Of a stretch of 64,000 nucleotides of DNA, positions 47,969 through 56,309 are shown piece after piece. The stretch lies in NCBI RefSeq assembly GCF_002209535.1, contig NZ_NJIG01000016.1, forward strand, positions 62,001 to 126,000, written 5' to 3'. Position 1 is the first letter of the stretch; every line of letters begins with the position of its first letter. This DNA is from Achromobacter marplatensis (GTDB lineage Bacteria; Pseudomonadota; Gammaproteobacteria; Burkholderiales; Burkholderiaceae_B). Under the pieces are notes generated by a model, which worked only from the letters and a program-made list of their open reading frames with translations, had not been told where the DNA came from and searched no databases. Position numbers and translations under genes: made by a program.

Positions 47969-49135
47969 ATGATCAGAGACCCCGACGGCTTTCCGGCCTT
48001 CCTGGAATCGCTGCGACGCTTTGTCCGCGAACAGCTCGTGCCCCGCGAAGCCGAAGTCGCCCGCCAGGACGAGGTGCCCGACGATCTGGTGCGCGCCATG
48101 GCAGCCCAGGGCATGTTCGGCTATTCGATCCCCGAGGCCTATGGCGGCGCGGGCATGAGCACCGAAGAACTGATCCGGGCCGCGCTCGAACTGTCGCAAT
48201 GCTCCGTGGCGTTCCGCGCGCGGGTCGGCACCAATACCGGCATCGGTTCCGAGGCCCTGGTGGCCGACGGCACCGAGCAGCAGAAGGAACGCTACCTGCC
48301 CCGGATGGCGTCCGGCGAATTGACGGGATGCTTCGCGCTGACCGAACCGCAGGCGGGATCCGACGCCACGGCGCTACGCACGACCGCCGTGCGCGATGGC
48401 GACAGCTTCGTGTTGAACGGCGAAAAGTGCTTCATCACCAATGCACCGCTGGCCGGCCTGTTCACCGTCATGGCGCGCACCGATCCCGATGCGCCCGGCG
48501 CCAAGGGGATCTCGGCCTTCATCGTGGAACGCGGCACGCCCGGGCTATCTACCGGCCAGCCTTACGACAAGATGGGCCAGGCCGGGTCGCCCGTGTCGTC
48601 CGTCCATTTCGACAACTGCCGGGTGCCCGCCGCCAACATCATCGGCGGCCAGGCCGGCATGGGCTTCAAGACGGCCATGAAAGTCCTGAACAAGCAACGC
48701 ATCCATCTGGCCGCGCTGTGCATTGGCCCGGCCATCCGCATGCTGGACGACACCATGCGCTTCGTGGCCGAGCGCCAGCAGTTCGGCAAGCCGCTGATGG
48801 ACTTCCAGTTGATCCAGGCGATGCTGGCCGACTGCCAGACGGAAATCCAGGCGGCACTGGCGCTGGTGCTGCAAACCGCGCGCGAACGCGACGCCGGCCA
48901 GGACGTGACGGGAAACGCCTCGATCTGCAAGTACTTCGCCTCCGAAATGTGCGGGCGCGTGGCGGACCGCTGCGTGCAGATGCATGGCGGGTATGGCTAC
49001 ATCGCCGACCAGGGCATTGAACGCTTCTATCGCGACGTGCGCCTGTTCCGCCTGTACGAAGGCACGAGCCAGATCCATCAATTGACCATCGCCCGCCATA
49101 CGCTGACCCAGGCAGGTTATACGCCCGGCCGCTAG
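47969..49135 (+). CDS. Acyl-CoA dehydrogenase family protein
   Basis: 388 aa flavoprotein. CFALTEPQAGSDATALRT binds FAD and substrate; GYIADQGIERFYRD and LYEGTSQIHQLTIAR at the C-terminus include the catalytic Glu position of short/medium-chain enzymes. It introduces an alpha-beta double bond into an acyl-CoA and passes electrons to ETF. First gene of a five-gene operon; the GGAGA site lies 7 bases before the ATG. Confidence 0.95.
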   Translation: MIRDPDGFPAFLESLRRFVREQLVPREAEVARQDEVPDDLVRAMAAQGMFGYSIPEAYGGAGMSTEELIRAALELSQCSVAFRARVGTNTGIGSEALVADGTEQQKERYLPRMASGELTGCFALTEPQAGSDATALRTTAVRDGDSFVLNGEKCFITNAPLAGLFTVMARTDPDAPGAKGISAFIVERGTPGLSTGQPYDKMGQAGSPVSSVHFDNCRVPAANIIGGQAGMGFKTAMKVLNKQRIHLAALCIGPAIRMLDDTMRFVAERQQFGKPLMDFQLIQAMLADCQTEIQAALALVLQTARERDAGQDVTGNASICKYFASEMCGRVADRCVQMHGGYGYIADQGIERFYRDVRLFRLYEGTSQIHQLTIARHTLTQAGYTPGR

Positions 49136-49227
49136 GCTTGGGCGAACCCGGGACCGCAGCCAGTAGAAGCCTGCGGCCCACCGGGCCTGTACTTCGAAAC
49201 AGGCCTTGAACCAAAGGAGAGACTGAC

Positions 49228-50211
49228 ATGCTGCACAAGCACCTGCCCAAATGGATCGCCGCCACGGCGGCCGCGCTGGCGTTCGCCGCGGTGGCGCCAC
49301 AGGCCGCGGCCGCCTACCCTGACAAGCCTGTCCGGCTGATCATTCCGTTCGCTCCCGGCGGCTCCACCGACATCTTGGGGCGGTTGCTGGCCGAAGCGCT
49401 GCACCCCATCCTGGGCCAGCCCGTGATCGTCGAAAACAAGCCCGGGGCCGGCGGCAACATCGGCGGGGACTTCGTTGCGCGGTCCGCCCCCGATGGGTAC
49501 ACGCTGCTGCTGGCCGCGGCTGGCCCCACCGTCATCAATCCCAGCCTGTACGCCAACATGCCGTTCAATCCGGCCAAGGACTTGACCGCCATCACCTGCC
49601 TCGAAAAAGAGCACAACCTGATGGTGGTGACGAAGTCCCTGCCCGCCAAGACCCTGCAGGAGTTCCTGCAATATGCCCGCGCCAATCCCGGAAAACTGTC
49701 TTTCGGTTCGCCCGGCAACGGATCGCCCGCGCAACTGGCCGGGGAACTGCTCAAGCAACAGGCCGGCCTGCAAGCCGAGCATGTGCCCTACAAGGGCACC
49801 GGCCCCGCCGTCACCGATCTTGTGGCCGGCCATATCGACTTCATGATCGACAACATGCCGGCGCTGCTGCCGCAGGTGAAGGCGGGCACGATCCGCGCCT
49901 TGGCCGTGCCCAGCGACCAGCGCGCTTCCGCCGCCCCCGATATCCCCACGTTCGACGAAGCCGGCCAGACGGGATTCGTGGTGATGGCCTGGAAAGGCCT
50001 GATGTCGCCGGCGGGCACGCCCCCGGCCGTGGTCGACCGCCTGCACGCCGCCGTGGTCAAGGCCTTGCAGGATCCGCAGCTGCGCAGCCGCTTCCAGGAA
50101 CTGGGCGCAGAGCCCTTGGGTAGCTCGCCCACCGAATTCGCCAAGCAGATCGCCGACGAAACCGTGTGGTGGGGCAAGCTGGTGCAGTCCACCGGGACCA
50201 AGATCCAATGA
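49228..50211 (+). CDS. Bug-family tripartite tricarboxylate transporter receptor
   Basis: 327 aa. Signal peptide ends at about QAAAAY, followed by KPVRLIIPFAPGGSTDILGR, VIVENKPGAGGNIGGD and FGSPGNGSPAQLAGELL, all typical of Bug receptors for carboxylates. AAGGAGA precedes the ATG. It sits inside an acyl-CoA operon, so it probably captures the organic acid that the operon activates and oxidises. No membrane partners adjoin. Confidence 0.95.
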   Translation: MLHKHLPKWIAATAAALAFAAVAPQAAAAYPDKPVRLIIPFAPGGSTDILGRLLAEALHPILGQPVIVENKPGAGGNIGGDFVARSAPDGYTLLLAAAGPTVINPSLYANMPFNPAKDLTAITCLEKEHNLMVVTKSLPAKTLQEFLQYARANPGKLSFGSPGNGSPAQLAGELLKQQAGLQAEHVPYKGTGPAVTDLVAGHIDFMIDNMPALLPQVKAGTIRALAVPSDQRASAAPDIPTFDEAGQTGFVVMAWKGLMSPAGTPPAVVDRLHAAVVKALQDPQLRSRFQELGAEPLGSSPTEFAKQIADETVWWGKLVQSTGTKIQ

Positions 50212-51398
50212 GCCCCGCCAACCCGACCCCCATGCCCGCGGATCAAGCCCCTGACACCGACGCCATCGCAGACCTGTGCGAACGCGTGCGCCGCTTCGTG
50301 GACGAGGTCGCCATCCCCGCAGAATCTCCTACCATTGCGCGGGACGTCGCCGCCTTGGACCGATGCGTGGCGCGCCTGCGCGACCGGGCGCGCCATGCGG
50401 GCCTGTATGCGCCGCAACTGCCCGTCGAATGGGGCGGGCTGGGCCTGGGCTGGAGTGCCCTGGCCCAGGTGCTGGAGGCGGCCGGACGCGGGTTCCTCGC
50501 GCCTGCCGCCCTGAACTGCGCCGCCCCCGATCAACCCAACATGCTGACGCTGCTGCGCTTGGGCACGCCCGCCCAGCAGGAGCGCTACCTGCGGCCCCTG
50601 GTCCGCGCCGAACAGCGCGCCTGCTTTGCCATGACCGAGCCCGCGCCGGGCGCCGGTTCCGACCCGTCCATGCTGCGCACCCGCGCCGAACGGCGCGGGC
50701 AGCGCTGGGTGCTGAACGGGCACAAGCAGTTCATCAGCGGTGGCGTGGGCGCCGACTTCGCGCTGGTGCTGGCGCAAACGGACGCGGGCGCCACCCTGTT
50801 CGTGGTGCCTGCCAACACCCCGGGCTATCAGGTCGTGCGCGATATCGGCATGGTCACGGGTTACCAGATCGGTGGCCACGCCGAGATCGAACTGGACGGC
50901 TGCGAAGTCGGCGACGACGCCGTGCTGGGCGAACCTGGCCGCGGCCTGGAATACGCGCAATTGCGGCTGGAGCCTGCCCGCCTGTCGCACTGCATGCGCT
51001 ACATCGGCCGCGCCCGCCGGGCGCTGGACACCGCGCAGGCCTATGTGGCGCAGCGTGAATCCTTCGGCTCGCGCCTGGCCGACCTGCAGCAGATCCAGGC
51101 CATGGTGGCGGATTCGCACATCGACCTGCACGCCAGCCGGTTAATGACGCTGGATTGCGCCCGCCGCATGGACGCAGGGCTTTCAGTGAAGCAGCACAGC
51201 GCCATGACCAAGGTCTTCGTGTCCGAAGCCGTGAACCGCGTGGCCGACCGCGCAGTGCAGATGATGGGCGCGTTGGGGCTGTCGGACGACACCCCCGTGG
51301 CCATGATCTGGCAGGAAATGCGCCCGTTCCGCATCTACGACGGCGCCAACGAGCTGCACCGCGCCACGCTGGCGCGCCGCCTGCTGGCGCATGCCTGA
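50208..51398 (+). CDS. Acyl-CoA dehydrogenase family protein (ACAD10/11-like C-terminus)
   Basis: 396 aa from the ATG that overlaps the Bug receptor stop (ATGA). FAMTEPAPGAGSDPSMLRT is the FAD/substrate motif. The C-terminal motif reads IYDGANELHRATLARRLL, with Asp where short-chain enzymes have the YEG Glu, as in the ACAD10/11-like branch. Paired with the enzyme at 47969 it may act on a different intermediate or form a heteromer. Confidence 0.93.
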   Translation: MSPANPTPMPADQAPDTDAIADLCERVRRFVDEVAIPAESPTIARDVAALDRCVARLRDRARHAGLYAPQLPVEWGGLGLGWSALAQVLEAAGRGFLAPAALNCAAPDQPNMLTLLRLGTPAQQERYLRPLVRAEQRACFAMTEPAPGAGSDPSMLRTRAERRGQRWVLNGHKQFISGGVGADFALVLAQTDAGATLFVVPANTPGYQVVRDIGMVTGYQIGGHAEIELDGCEVGDDAVLGEPGRGLEYAQLRLEPARLSHCMRYIGRARRALDTAQAYVAQRESFGSRLADLQQIQAMVADSHIDLHASRLMTLDCARRMDAGLSVKQHSAMTKVFVSEAVNRVADRAVQMMGALGLSDDTPVAMIWQEMRPFRIYDGANELHRATLARRLLAHA

Positions 51399-51416
51399 CC
51401 GCCTATTGGAGCCCCC

Positions 51417-52412
51417 ATGAGCACTCCTGAATTCCAGGCCTATCGCCTGCATGCCGGCCCGGCCGGCGACGCCCCGCAAGGCCGCTTCGACACGTTGACG
51501 GTAGATCAGCTGTCCGCCGGCGATACCTTGATCAAGGTGGCCTACGCCGGCCTGAACTACAAGGATGCGCTGGCGCAAGCCGGGCGCGGCAACGTCGTCC
51601 GCGACTATCCGCGCATCGGCGGCATCGACCTCTCGGGCACCGTCGTGCATTCCGCGGACCCGGCGCTGCCACCCGGGCAGGAAGTCGTGGTGCACGGCTT
51701 TGGCATCGGCGTGGATTGCGACGGCGGCTATGCGGAATATGCACGCGTGCGCCACGACTGGGTACTGCCACTGCCACGCGCCATCAGCTTGCGCAACGCC
51801 GCCGTGCTGGGCGCTGCCGGCTACACCGCCGCCCTGTCGCTGCACTGGATGGAGCACTGCGGGCTGACACCCGAACAAGGCGAAGTGCTGGTGACGGGCG
51901 CCACAGGCGGCGTCGCCAGCATTGCCATCGACATCCTCAGCCAGCGCGGTTACACGGTGTGCGCCATGTCCGGCAAACCCGAGGCCGGCGATTACCTGCG
52001 GTCGCTCGGCGCCGCCGAGGTCATCGCGCCGCCCGACCTGTCGGGTCCGCAGAAGCCGCTGATGAGCGCCCGTTGGGCCGGCATCATCGATTCCGTGGGC
52101 GGCAAACTGCTGGCCCACGCCCTGGCCAGCCTGCGCACCGACGGGGTCGCCGCCGCCTTCGGCAATGCCGGTGGGGCCGACCTGCCCGCCTCGGTCATTC
52201 CGTTCATCCTGCGCGGCGTCAAGCTGCTGGGCATCAACGCCAACAGCCCGATGCCGCTGCGCCGCGCGCTGTGGCAAAAGCTGGCCGCCGACTACCGCCC
52301 CGCGCGCCTGGACCTTTCCTCGCGCGTGATCGAGCCCCGCGACCTGCCCCAGGCGCTGGCCGCCATGTTGGAACGCGGCAGCACCGGCCGCAGCGTCGTG
52401 CGCTTTTCCTGA
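51417..52412 (+). CDS. Acrylyl-CoA reductase-like MDR oxidoreductase (AcuI/YhdH family)
   Basis: 331 aa zinc-free medium-chain reductase. AYAGLNYKDALAQAGRG, IDLSGTV, VTGATGGVASIAIDIL and AMSGKPEAGDYLRSLGAAEV are close to AcuI/YhdH, NADPH-dependent acrylyl-CoA reductases. Within this operon it could reduce a short 2-enoyl-CoA. 18 bases follow the acyl-CoA dehydrogenase. The substrate is inferred. Confidence 0.92.
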   Translation: MSTPEFQAYRLHAGPAGDAPQGRFDTLTVDQLSAGDTLIKVAYAGLNYKDALAQAGRGNVVRDYPRIGGIDLSGTVVHSADPALPPGQEVVVHGFGIGVDCDGGYAEYARVRHDWVLPLPRAISLRNAAVLGAAGYTAALSLHWMEHCGLTPEQGEVLVTGATGGVASIAIDILSQRGYTVCAMSGKPEAGDYLRSLGAAEVIAPPDLSGPQKPLMSARWAGIIDSVGGKLLAHALASLRTDGVAAAFGNAGGADLPASVIPFILRGVKLLGINANSPMPLRRALWQKLAADYRPARLDLSSRVIEPRDLPQALAAMLERGSTGRSVVRFS

Positions 52413-52455
52413 ACGCGTATCCCGCTTGCGTTCGCTGAACCTTCTTGCCCAGACC

Positions 52456-54561
52456 ATGACCCAGAATCCCGATTCCTCGCTGACCCGCTTGTTCAACCCG
52501 CGCAGCATCGCCATCGTCGGCGCATCCGCCACGCCCGGCAAGATCGGCGCCATGCCCGTCAGCCTGCTGCGCCAGCATGGCTACGACGGCCGCATCCTGC
52601 CCATCAATCCGCGCGCGGAGTCCATTCAGGGCTTGCCCGCGGCGCCCGATCTGGCTGCGCTGGGCGGCGAGGCCGATCTGGTGATTCTGGCCGTACCTGC
52701 GGCGCTTGCCGCGCAAGCGCTGGAACAGGCACGGCCCGGCCAGGTCGGTGGTGCCGTGGTATTCACCTCGGGGTTTTCGGAAACGGGCGCGGCCGGCGTC
52801 GCGCTGCAGGCGCAGCTGTGCGAAATCGCCCGCGACCGCGGCATCCGGCTGCTGGGCCCCAATTGCCTGGGCTACATGAACGTCCGGCGCAACATCTACG
52901 CCACGTTCTCCCCCGCCCCCGCCAACGGCACGGTTGCCCCGGGCGGCATCGGGATGGTGTCGCAAAGCGGCGCGTTCGGCGCCTACGCCTACTGCATGGC
53001 GCGCGACCGTGGCTTGGGGCTGTCGCACTGGATCAGCACCGGCAACGAGGCCGACGTCGACGTCGCCGACTGCATTGAATGGCTGGCCCGCGATACCGAC
53101 ACGCGGGTCATCATGACGTACATGGAAGGCTGCCGCGACGGCGACAAGCTGCGCCGCGCCCTGTCCGCGGCGCGCGAAGCCGGCAAACCGGTCGTCGTCA
53201 CCAAGATCGGCCGCACCCAGGCCGGTGCGCAGGCCGCCGCCTCGCACACCGCCGCGCTGGCGGGCGACGACGCGGTCTACGACGCCTTGTTCCGTCAATA
53301 CGGCGCGGTGCGCGCCCGCACCATCGAAGAATTCTTCAACCTGGGCTATGCGCTGGACACCTGGAAGCAACTGCCCCAAGGTAAACGCCTGGGCATCTTC
53401 ACAATATCCGGCGGCGTCGGCGCGCTGATGGCAGACGACGCCCAGGACGCGGGGCTGTCCCTGCCCGAACCCGCGGCGGATGCCCAGGCCCGATTGCTGG
53501 AACGGGTCCCCTTCGCCAGCGGCCGCAACCCGGTCGACGTCACCGGCCAGGTCGTCTCCGAACCGGGGCTGCTGCTGGCCACCGCCGAAGACATGCTGGC
53601 CGACGGCCGCTTTGACGCGCTGGCGGTCTTCCTGGCCGCGGCCGGCTCATCCGAATCCCTGTGGCCCACCTTCGAAACCTTTGCCCGGGAAATGCACGCG
53701 CGCCGGCCCGATGTGCCGCTGGCCATCAGCGCGCTGTTCCCACCCGAACGCCGCCGCGAACTGGAACGCCTGGGCACGCTGGTGTTCACGGACCCCAGCG
53801 CCGCGATCCGGACGATCGGCGCGGTGGCGGGTCTGGCTGCGCAACCGGATGCCAATCCGGATCAGGCCATCCCCGCTGCTCAAACAGCAGCGCCGCTGCT
53901 GGCGTCCTACAACGAAGTGCAGGCCATGGACGTGCTGCGCCTGGCGGGTCTGCCCGTGCCAGACTGCACGCTGGCTGCCGACGCCGACGCTGCCGCGCGC
54001 GCCGCCACCCGACTGGGCGGCCCCGTCGTGATGAAAGTCGTGTCGCCCGACATCCTGCATAAAAGCGACGTGGGCGGCGTAAAGCTGGGCCTGTCCGGCG
54101 ACGACGCGGTGCGCGGCGCGCATGCCGCCATCCTGGACAGCGTCCGTACCCACCGCCCCGACGCGCGCATCGACGGCGTGCTGGTCGCGCCGATGGCAAA
54201 AAAGGGCGTGGAATGCATCGCGGGCGTGCATTGCGACCCCGTGTTCGGGCCGGTCGTCATGTTCGGGCTGGGCGGCGTGTTCGTGGAAGTGCTGAAAGAC
54301 GTCAGCTTCCGCCTGGCGCCGTTTGGCCGCCAGCAGGCGCTGTCGATGATCCGCGAAATCAAAGGCTATGCATTGCTGCAAGGCGCACGCGGCACGCCGC
54401 CGTGCGATATCGAGGCGCTGGCCGATGCGCTGGCCGCGCTGTCGCGCTTCGCCTACGCGCGGCGCAACGACTTCAGCTCGGTCGAGATCAACCCGCTGCT
54501 GGCCTTGCCGCAAGGCAGCGGCGCGCTGGCCCTGGACGCGGTGCTTATTCCCACCGCTTAG
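52456..54561 (+). CDS. ADP-forming acyl-CoA synthetase (acetate-CoA ligase family)
   Basis: 701 aa in the usual order: CoA-binding Rossmann domain (RSIAIVGASATPGKIG), succinyl-CoA-ligase-like domains (GPNCLGYMNV; MVSQSGAFGAYAYC), then an ATP-grasp domain from ~480 (VMKVVSPDILHKSDVGGVKLG). Reversibly couples acid plus CoA plus ATP to acyl-CoA. It closes the operon and could activate the acid brought in by the Bug receptor. The last 17 bases overlap the convergent hipA gene. Confidence 0.94.
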   Translation: MTQNPDSSLTRLFNPRSIAIVGASATPGKIGAMPVSLLRQHGYDGRILPINPRAESIQGLPAAPDLAALGGEADLVILAVPAALAAQALEQARPGQVGGAVVFTSGFSETGAAGVALQAQLCEIARDRGIRLLGPNCLGYMNVRRNIYATFSPAPANGTVAPGGIGMVSQSGAFGAYAYCMARDRGLGLSHWISTGNEADVDVADCIEWLARDTDTRVIMTYMEGCRDGDKLRRALSAAREAGKPVVVTKIGRTQAGAQAAASHTAALAGDDAVYDALFRQYGAVRARTIEEFFNLGYALDTWKQLPQGKRLGIFTISGGVGALMADDAQDAGLSLPEPAADAQARLLERVPFASGRNPVDVTGQVVSEPGLLLATAEDMLADGRFDALAVFLAAAGSSESLWPTFETFAREMHARRPDVPLAISALFPPERRRELERLGTLVFTDPSAAIRTIGAVAGLAAQPDANPDQAIPAAQTAAPLLASYNEVQAMDVLRLAGLPVPDCTLAADADAAARAATRLGGPVVMKVVSPDILHKSDVGGVKLGLSGDDAVRGAHAAILDSVRTHRPDARIDGVLVAPMAKKGVECIAGVHCDPVFGPVVMFGLGGVFVEVLKDVSFRLAPFGRQQALSMIREIKGYALLQGARGTPPCDIEALADALAALSRFAYARRNDFSSVEINPLLALPQGSGALALDAVLIPTA

Positions 54562-55801
54562 CGTGTTTGCGCGTGTTGGACGCGATCCACCGGCCCAAGC
54601 GTTCAATCAGCGTGCGCTCGGTGCCGGCGGCGGCTTGCTCCAGGAGGGATGACTGCACCTGATCCAATGCGGCCGGCAGTTCGGCCATCAGCGCCCGCGC
54701 CACTGCTCTGACGTAGCGCGGATTAAAGCCCAGGTCGTGGGCCATCGCGTCAAGCTGTGCCGGCCCAATATTGCCCGGCTTCATTTCACCGCCGATGGCG
54801 AACGCGAAATGCTTGGCCAGCCCCGGATACATCGCCGTGCACATCAGATCGTAGAACGGTGCCAGGCGATAGCGTCCATCGGCGGTCTGCAGCACAGACA
54901 GATTCTTGGCATGACTATCGTTGTTGCCCACGCACAGATTGAAAATCACCCACTGCAGGAACCGCTTCAAGTCGGTTGCGCCAACGCTCATGGCCTTCAA
55001 CAGCTTGCGGCAGTCCGCCAGCGTCGGTCCACCGTCCGCCTCGTACTTCACATCGGACGGTTTTCCCGCCAATTGGCACAGATCCAATTGGTGCAAGCGC
55101 AACAGCCCGCCTTGCCCATCGGGCAGACGGTCATAGCGCTTAATCAGGCAGGCGCGCGTGTCGGGCTGATAGCGGGCTTCTGCCACACCCAGCCCTAGCT
55201 TGTCTGCCAACTGCATCACCAGGGCTTCGTTCAGGGCCGACGCCCACACGCCGTCCAGGCCCTGGATGTCCGGCTTCAGGATATGCGAGGACGGGGCCGT
55301 TCCCTCAGGCAGCGCCGGCGAACCATCCTGCGCCACCATCAACAGCAACTTGTCCTGTGCGCCTGCCAGCGATATGCGCGCGCCCTCGGCGATCTCGGCC
55401 ACCAACGCCGGCACCGCCCCATTGCGCAAACGCGCCGCCACCTCCTGCCATGTCGAAGGCCGGTAATGTGGAGGAGCCGGTTGTTCGCCTTGCGGCAGTA
55501 TTGTCAGTCCGCTGGCGGTATCGCCCCCTACGCTGCGCAACAAGCCGAATACCGTCGTCGCGTGGCGGCTGATCTGCAAAAACTTGCGGACATGTCCTTC
55601 GGGCAGCAGGTTTTCGAAGAAGGCATGTACGGCATCACCCGCGTGATCGTGCCCATTCAGCGCAATGGCTGGCGAGATGGCTCGCGCGCCGGGCGAGTTT
55701 AACCACGCATCGTCGTAGACAAACCGCAGCGGGCGTTCGTCGAACAAGCGGCCGACCTTGCGGTCGGCCTGATACAGGTCCAGGGCGTCGGCGACAGTCA
55801 T
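54545..55801 (-). CDS. hipA: HipA-type Ser/Thr kinase toxin
   Basis: 418 aa. HipA kinases phosphorylate a tRNA synthetase (GltX in E. coli) and induce dormancy. Landmarks are ISLAGAQDKLLLM (ATP loop), LIKRYDRL, VGNNDSHAKNLSVL (catalytic Asp in the NxDxHxKN pattern) and APFYDLMCTAMYP (metal Asp). Length is typical and the active residues are intact. Its ATG overlaps the hipB stop by four bases, so translation is coupled. Confidence 0.95.
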   Translation of the reverse strand: MTVADALDLYQADRKVGRLFDERPLRFVYDDAWLNSPGARAISPAIALNGHDHAGDAVHAFFENLLPEGHVRKFLQISRHATTVFGLLRSVGGDTASGLTILPQGEQPAPPHYRPSTWQEVAARLRNGAVPALVAEIAEGARISLAGAQDKLLLMVAQDGSPALPEGTAPSSHILKPDIQGLDGVWASALNEALVMQLADKLGLGVAEARYQPDTRACLIKRYDRLPDGQGGLLRLHQLDLCQLAGKPSDVKYEADGGPTLADCRKLLKAMSVGATDLKRFLQWVIFNLCVGNNDSHAKNLSVLQTADGRYRLAPFYDLMCTAMYPGLAKHFAFAIGGEMKPGNIGPAQLDAMAHDLGFNPRYVRAVARALMAELPAALDQVQSSLLEQAAAGTERTLIERLGRWIASNTRKHAKRWE

Positions 55802-56064
55802 GGCAGACTCGCGGGCTTGGGCGCCACCTGCACTTCAAGACCCAGCAGATCCAGCATGTCCAACACCTTCTGCAATTGCAGGGTGGGTTTGCCCCGTTCC
55901 AGATCCACCACAAAACGGTTGCCCGTGCCTGACAGGCCGGCCAGGTCGGTCTGCAGCAAACCTTGCGAACGCCTCACGGCCTTCACCAGTTCGCCTAACT
56001 CGACCGAAGAGTGGACCGCGACGGGCATCGCCGGGATGCCATCAGATGCATCTTGCGGGGACAT
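55798..56064 (-). CDS. hipB: HipB-type Xre antitoxin
   Basis: 88 aa. Xre/Cro HTH at ~25-75: LGELVKAVRRSQGLLQTDLA, LSGTGNRFVVDLERGKPT. HipB neutralises HipA and represses the operon. AGGAG lies upstream of the ATG, and four palindromes follow in the 5' region. The extra ~18 residues before the HTH are Asp/Pro-rich. Confidence 0.94.
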   Translation of the reverse strand: MSPQDASDGIPAMPVAVHSSVELGELVKAVRRSQGLLQTDLAGLSGTGNRFVVDLERGKPTLQLQKVLDMLDLLGLEVQVAPKPASLP

Positions 56065-56078
56065 GGGATTCTCCTGAA

Positions 56079-56239
56079 TTACCGTTCGGTAAGTTTATGG
56101 TGCTTTCAGCGGAAAAACCAACTCTCATTACCGATCGGGAAGTTATTACGCTTCATCGACCAATTTCGATGAAATATTCCCGAACGGGAAGATTTCATCA
56201 AATCGCTGCCTCAAGGCGCGATAAATTACCGATCGGGAA
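56079..56239. promoter_or_regulatory. Four hipBA operators spaced exactly 49 bp
   Basis: Fourteen-base dyads lie at 56079-56092 (TTACCGTTCGGTAA), 56128-56141 (TTACCGATCGGGAA), 56177-56190 (TTCCCGAACGGGAA) and 56226-56239 (TTACCGATCGGGAA). Starts are 49 bases apart each time. Consensus TT-M-CCG-NN-CGG-K-AA. HipB repressors bind several such dyads co-operatively; the nearest is 15 bases before the hipB ATG. Confidence 0.8.
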
Positions 56240-56260
56240 TGTTTTATCTCCCCCGCCAAC

Positions 56261-56285
56261 AAAAAGGGCGCCCTCACAGGCGCCC
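56261..56285 (-). terminator. Terminator of htpG
   Basis: On the minus strand, arms GGGCGCC / GGCGCCC with a six-base loop are followed by TTTTT, 24 bases after the htpG stop. It also insulates htpG from the hipBA promoter. Confidence 0.88.
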
Positions 56286-56309
56286 TCTTCTCTTCACTCC
56301 GCTTGCCGC

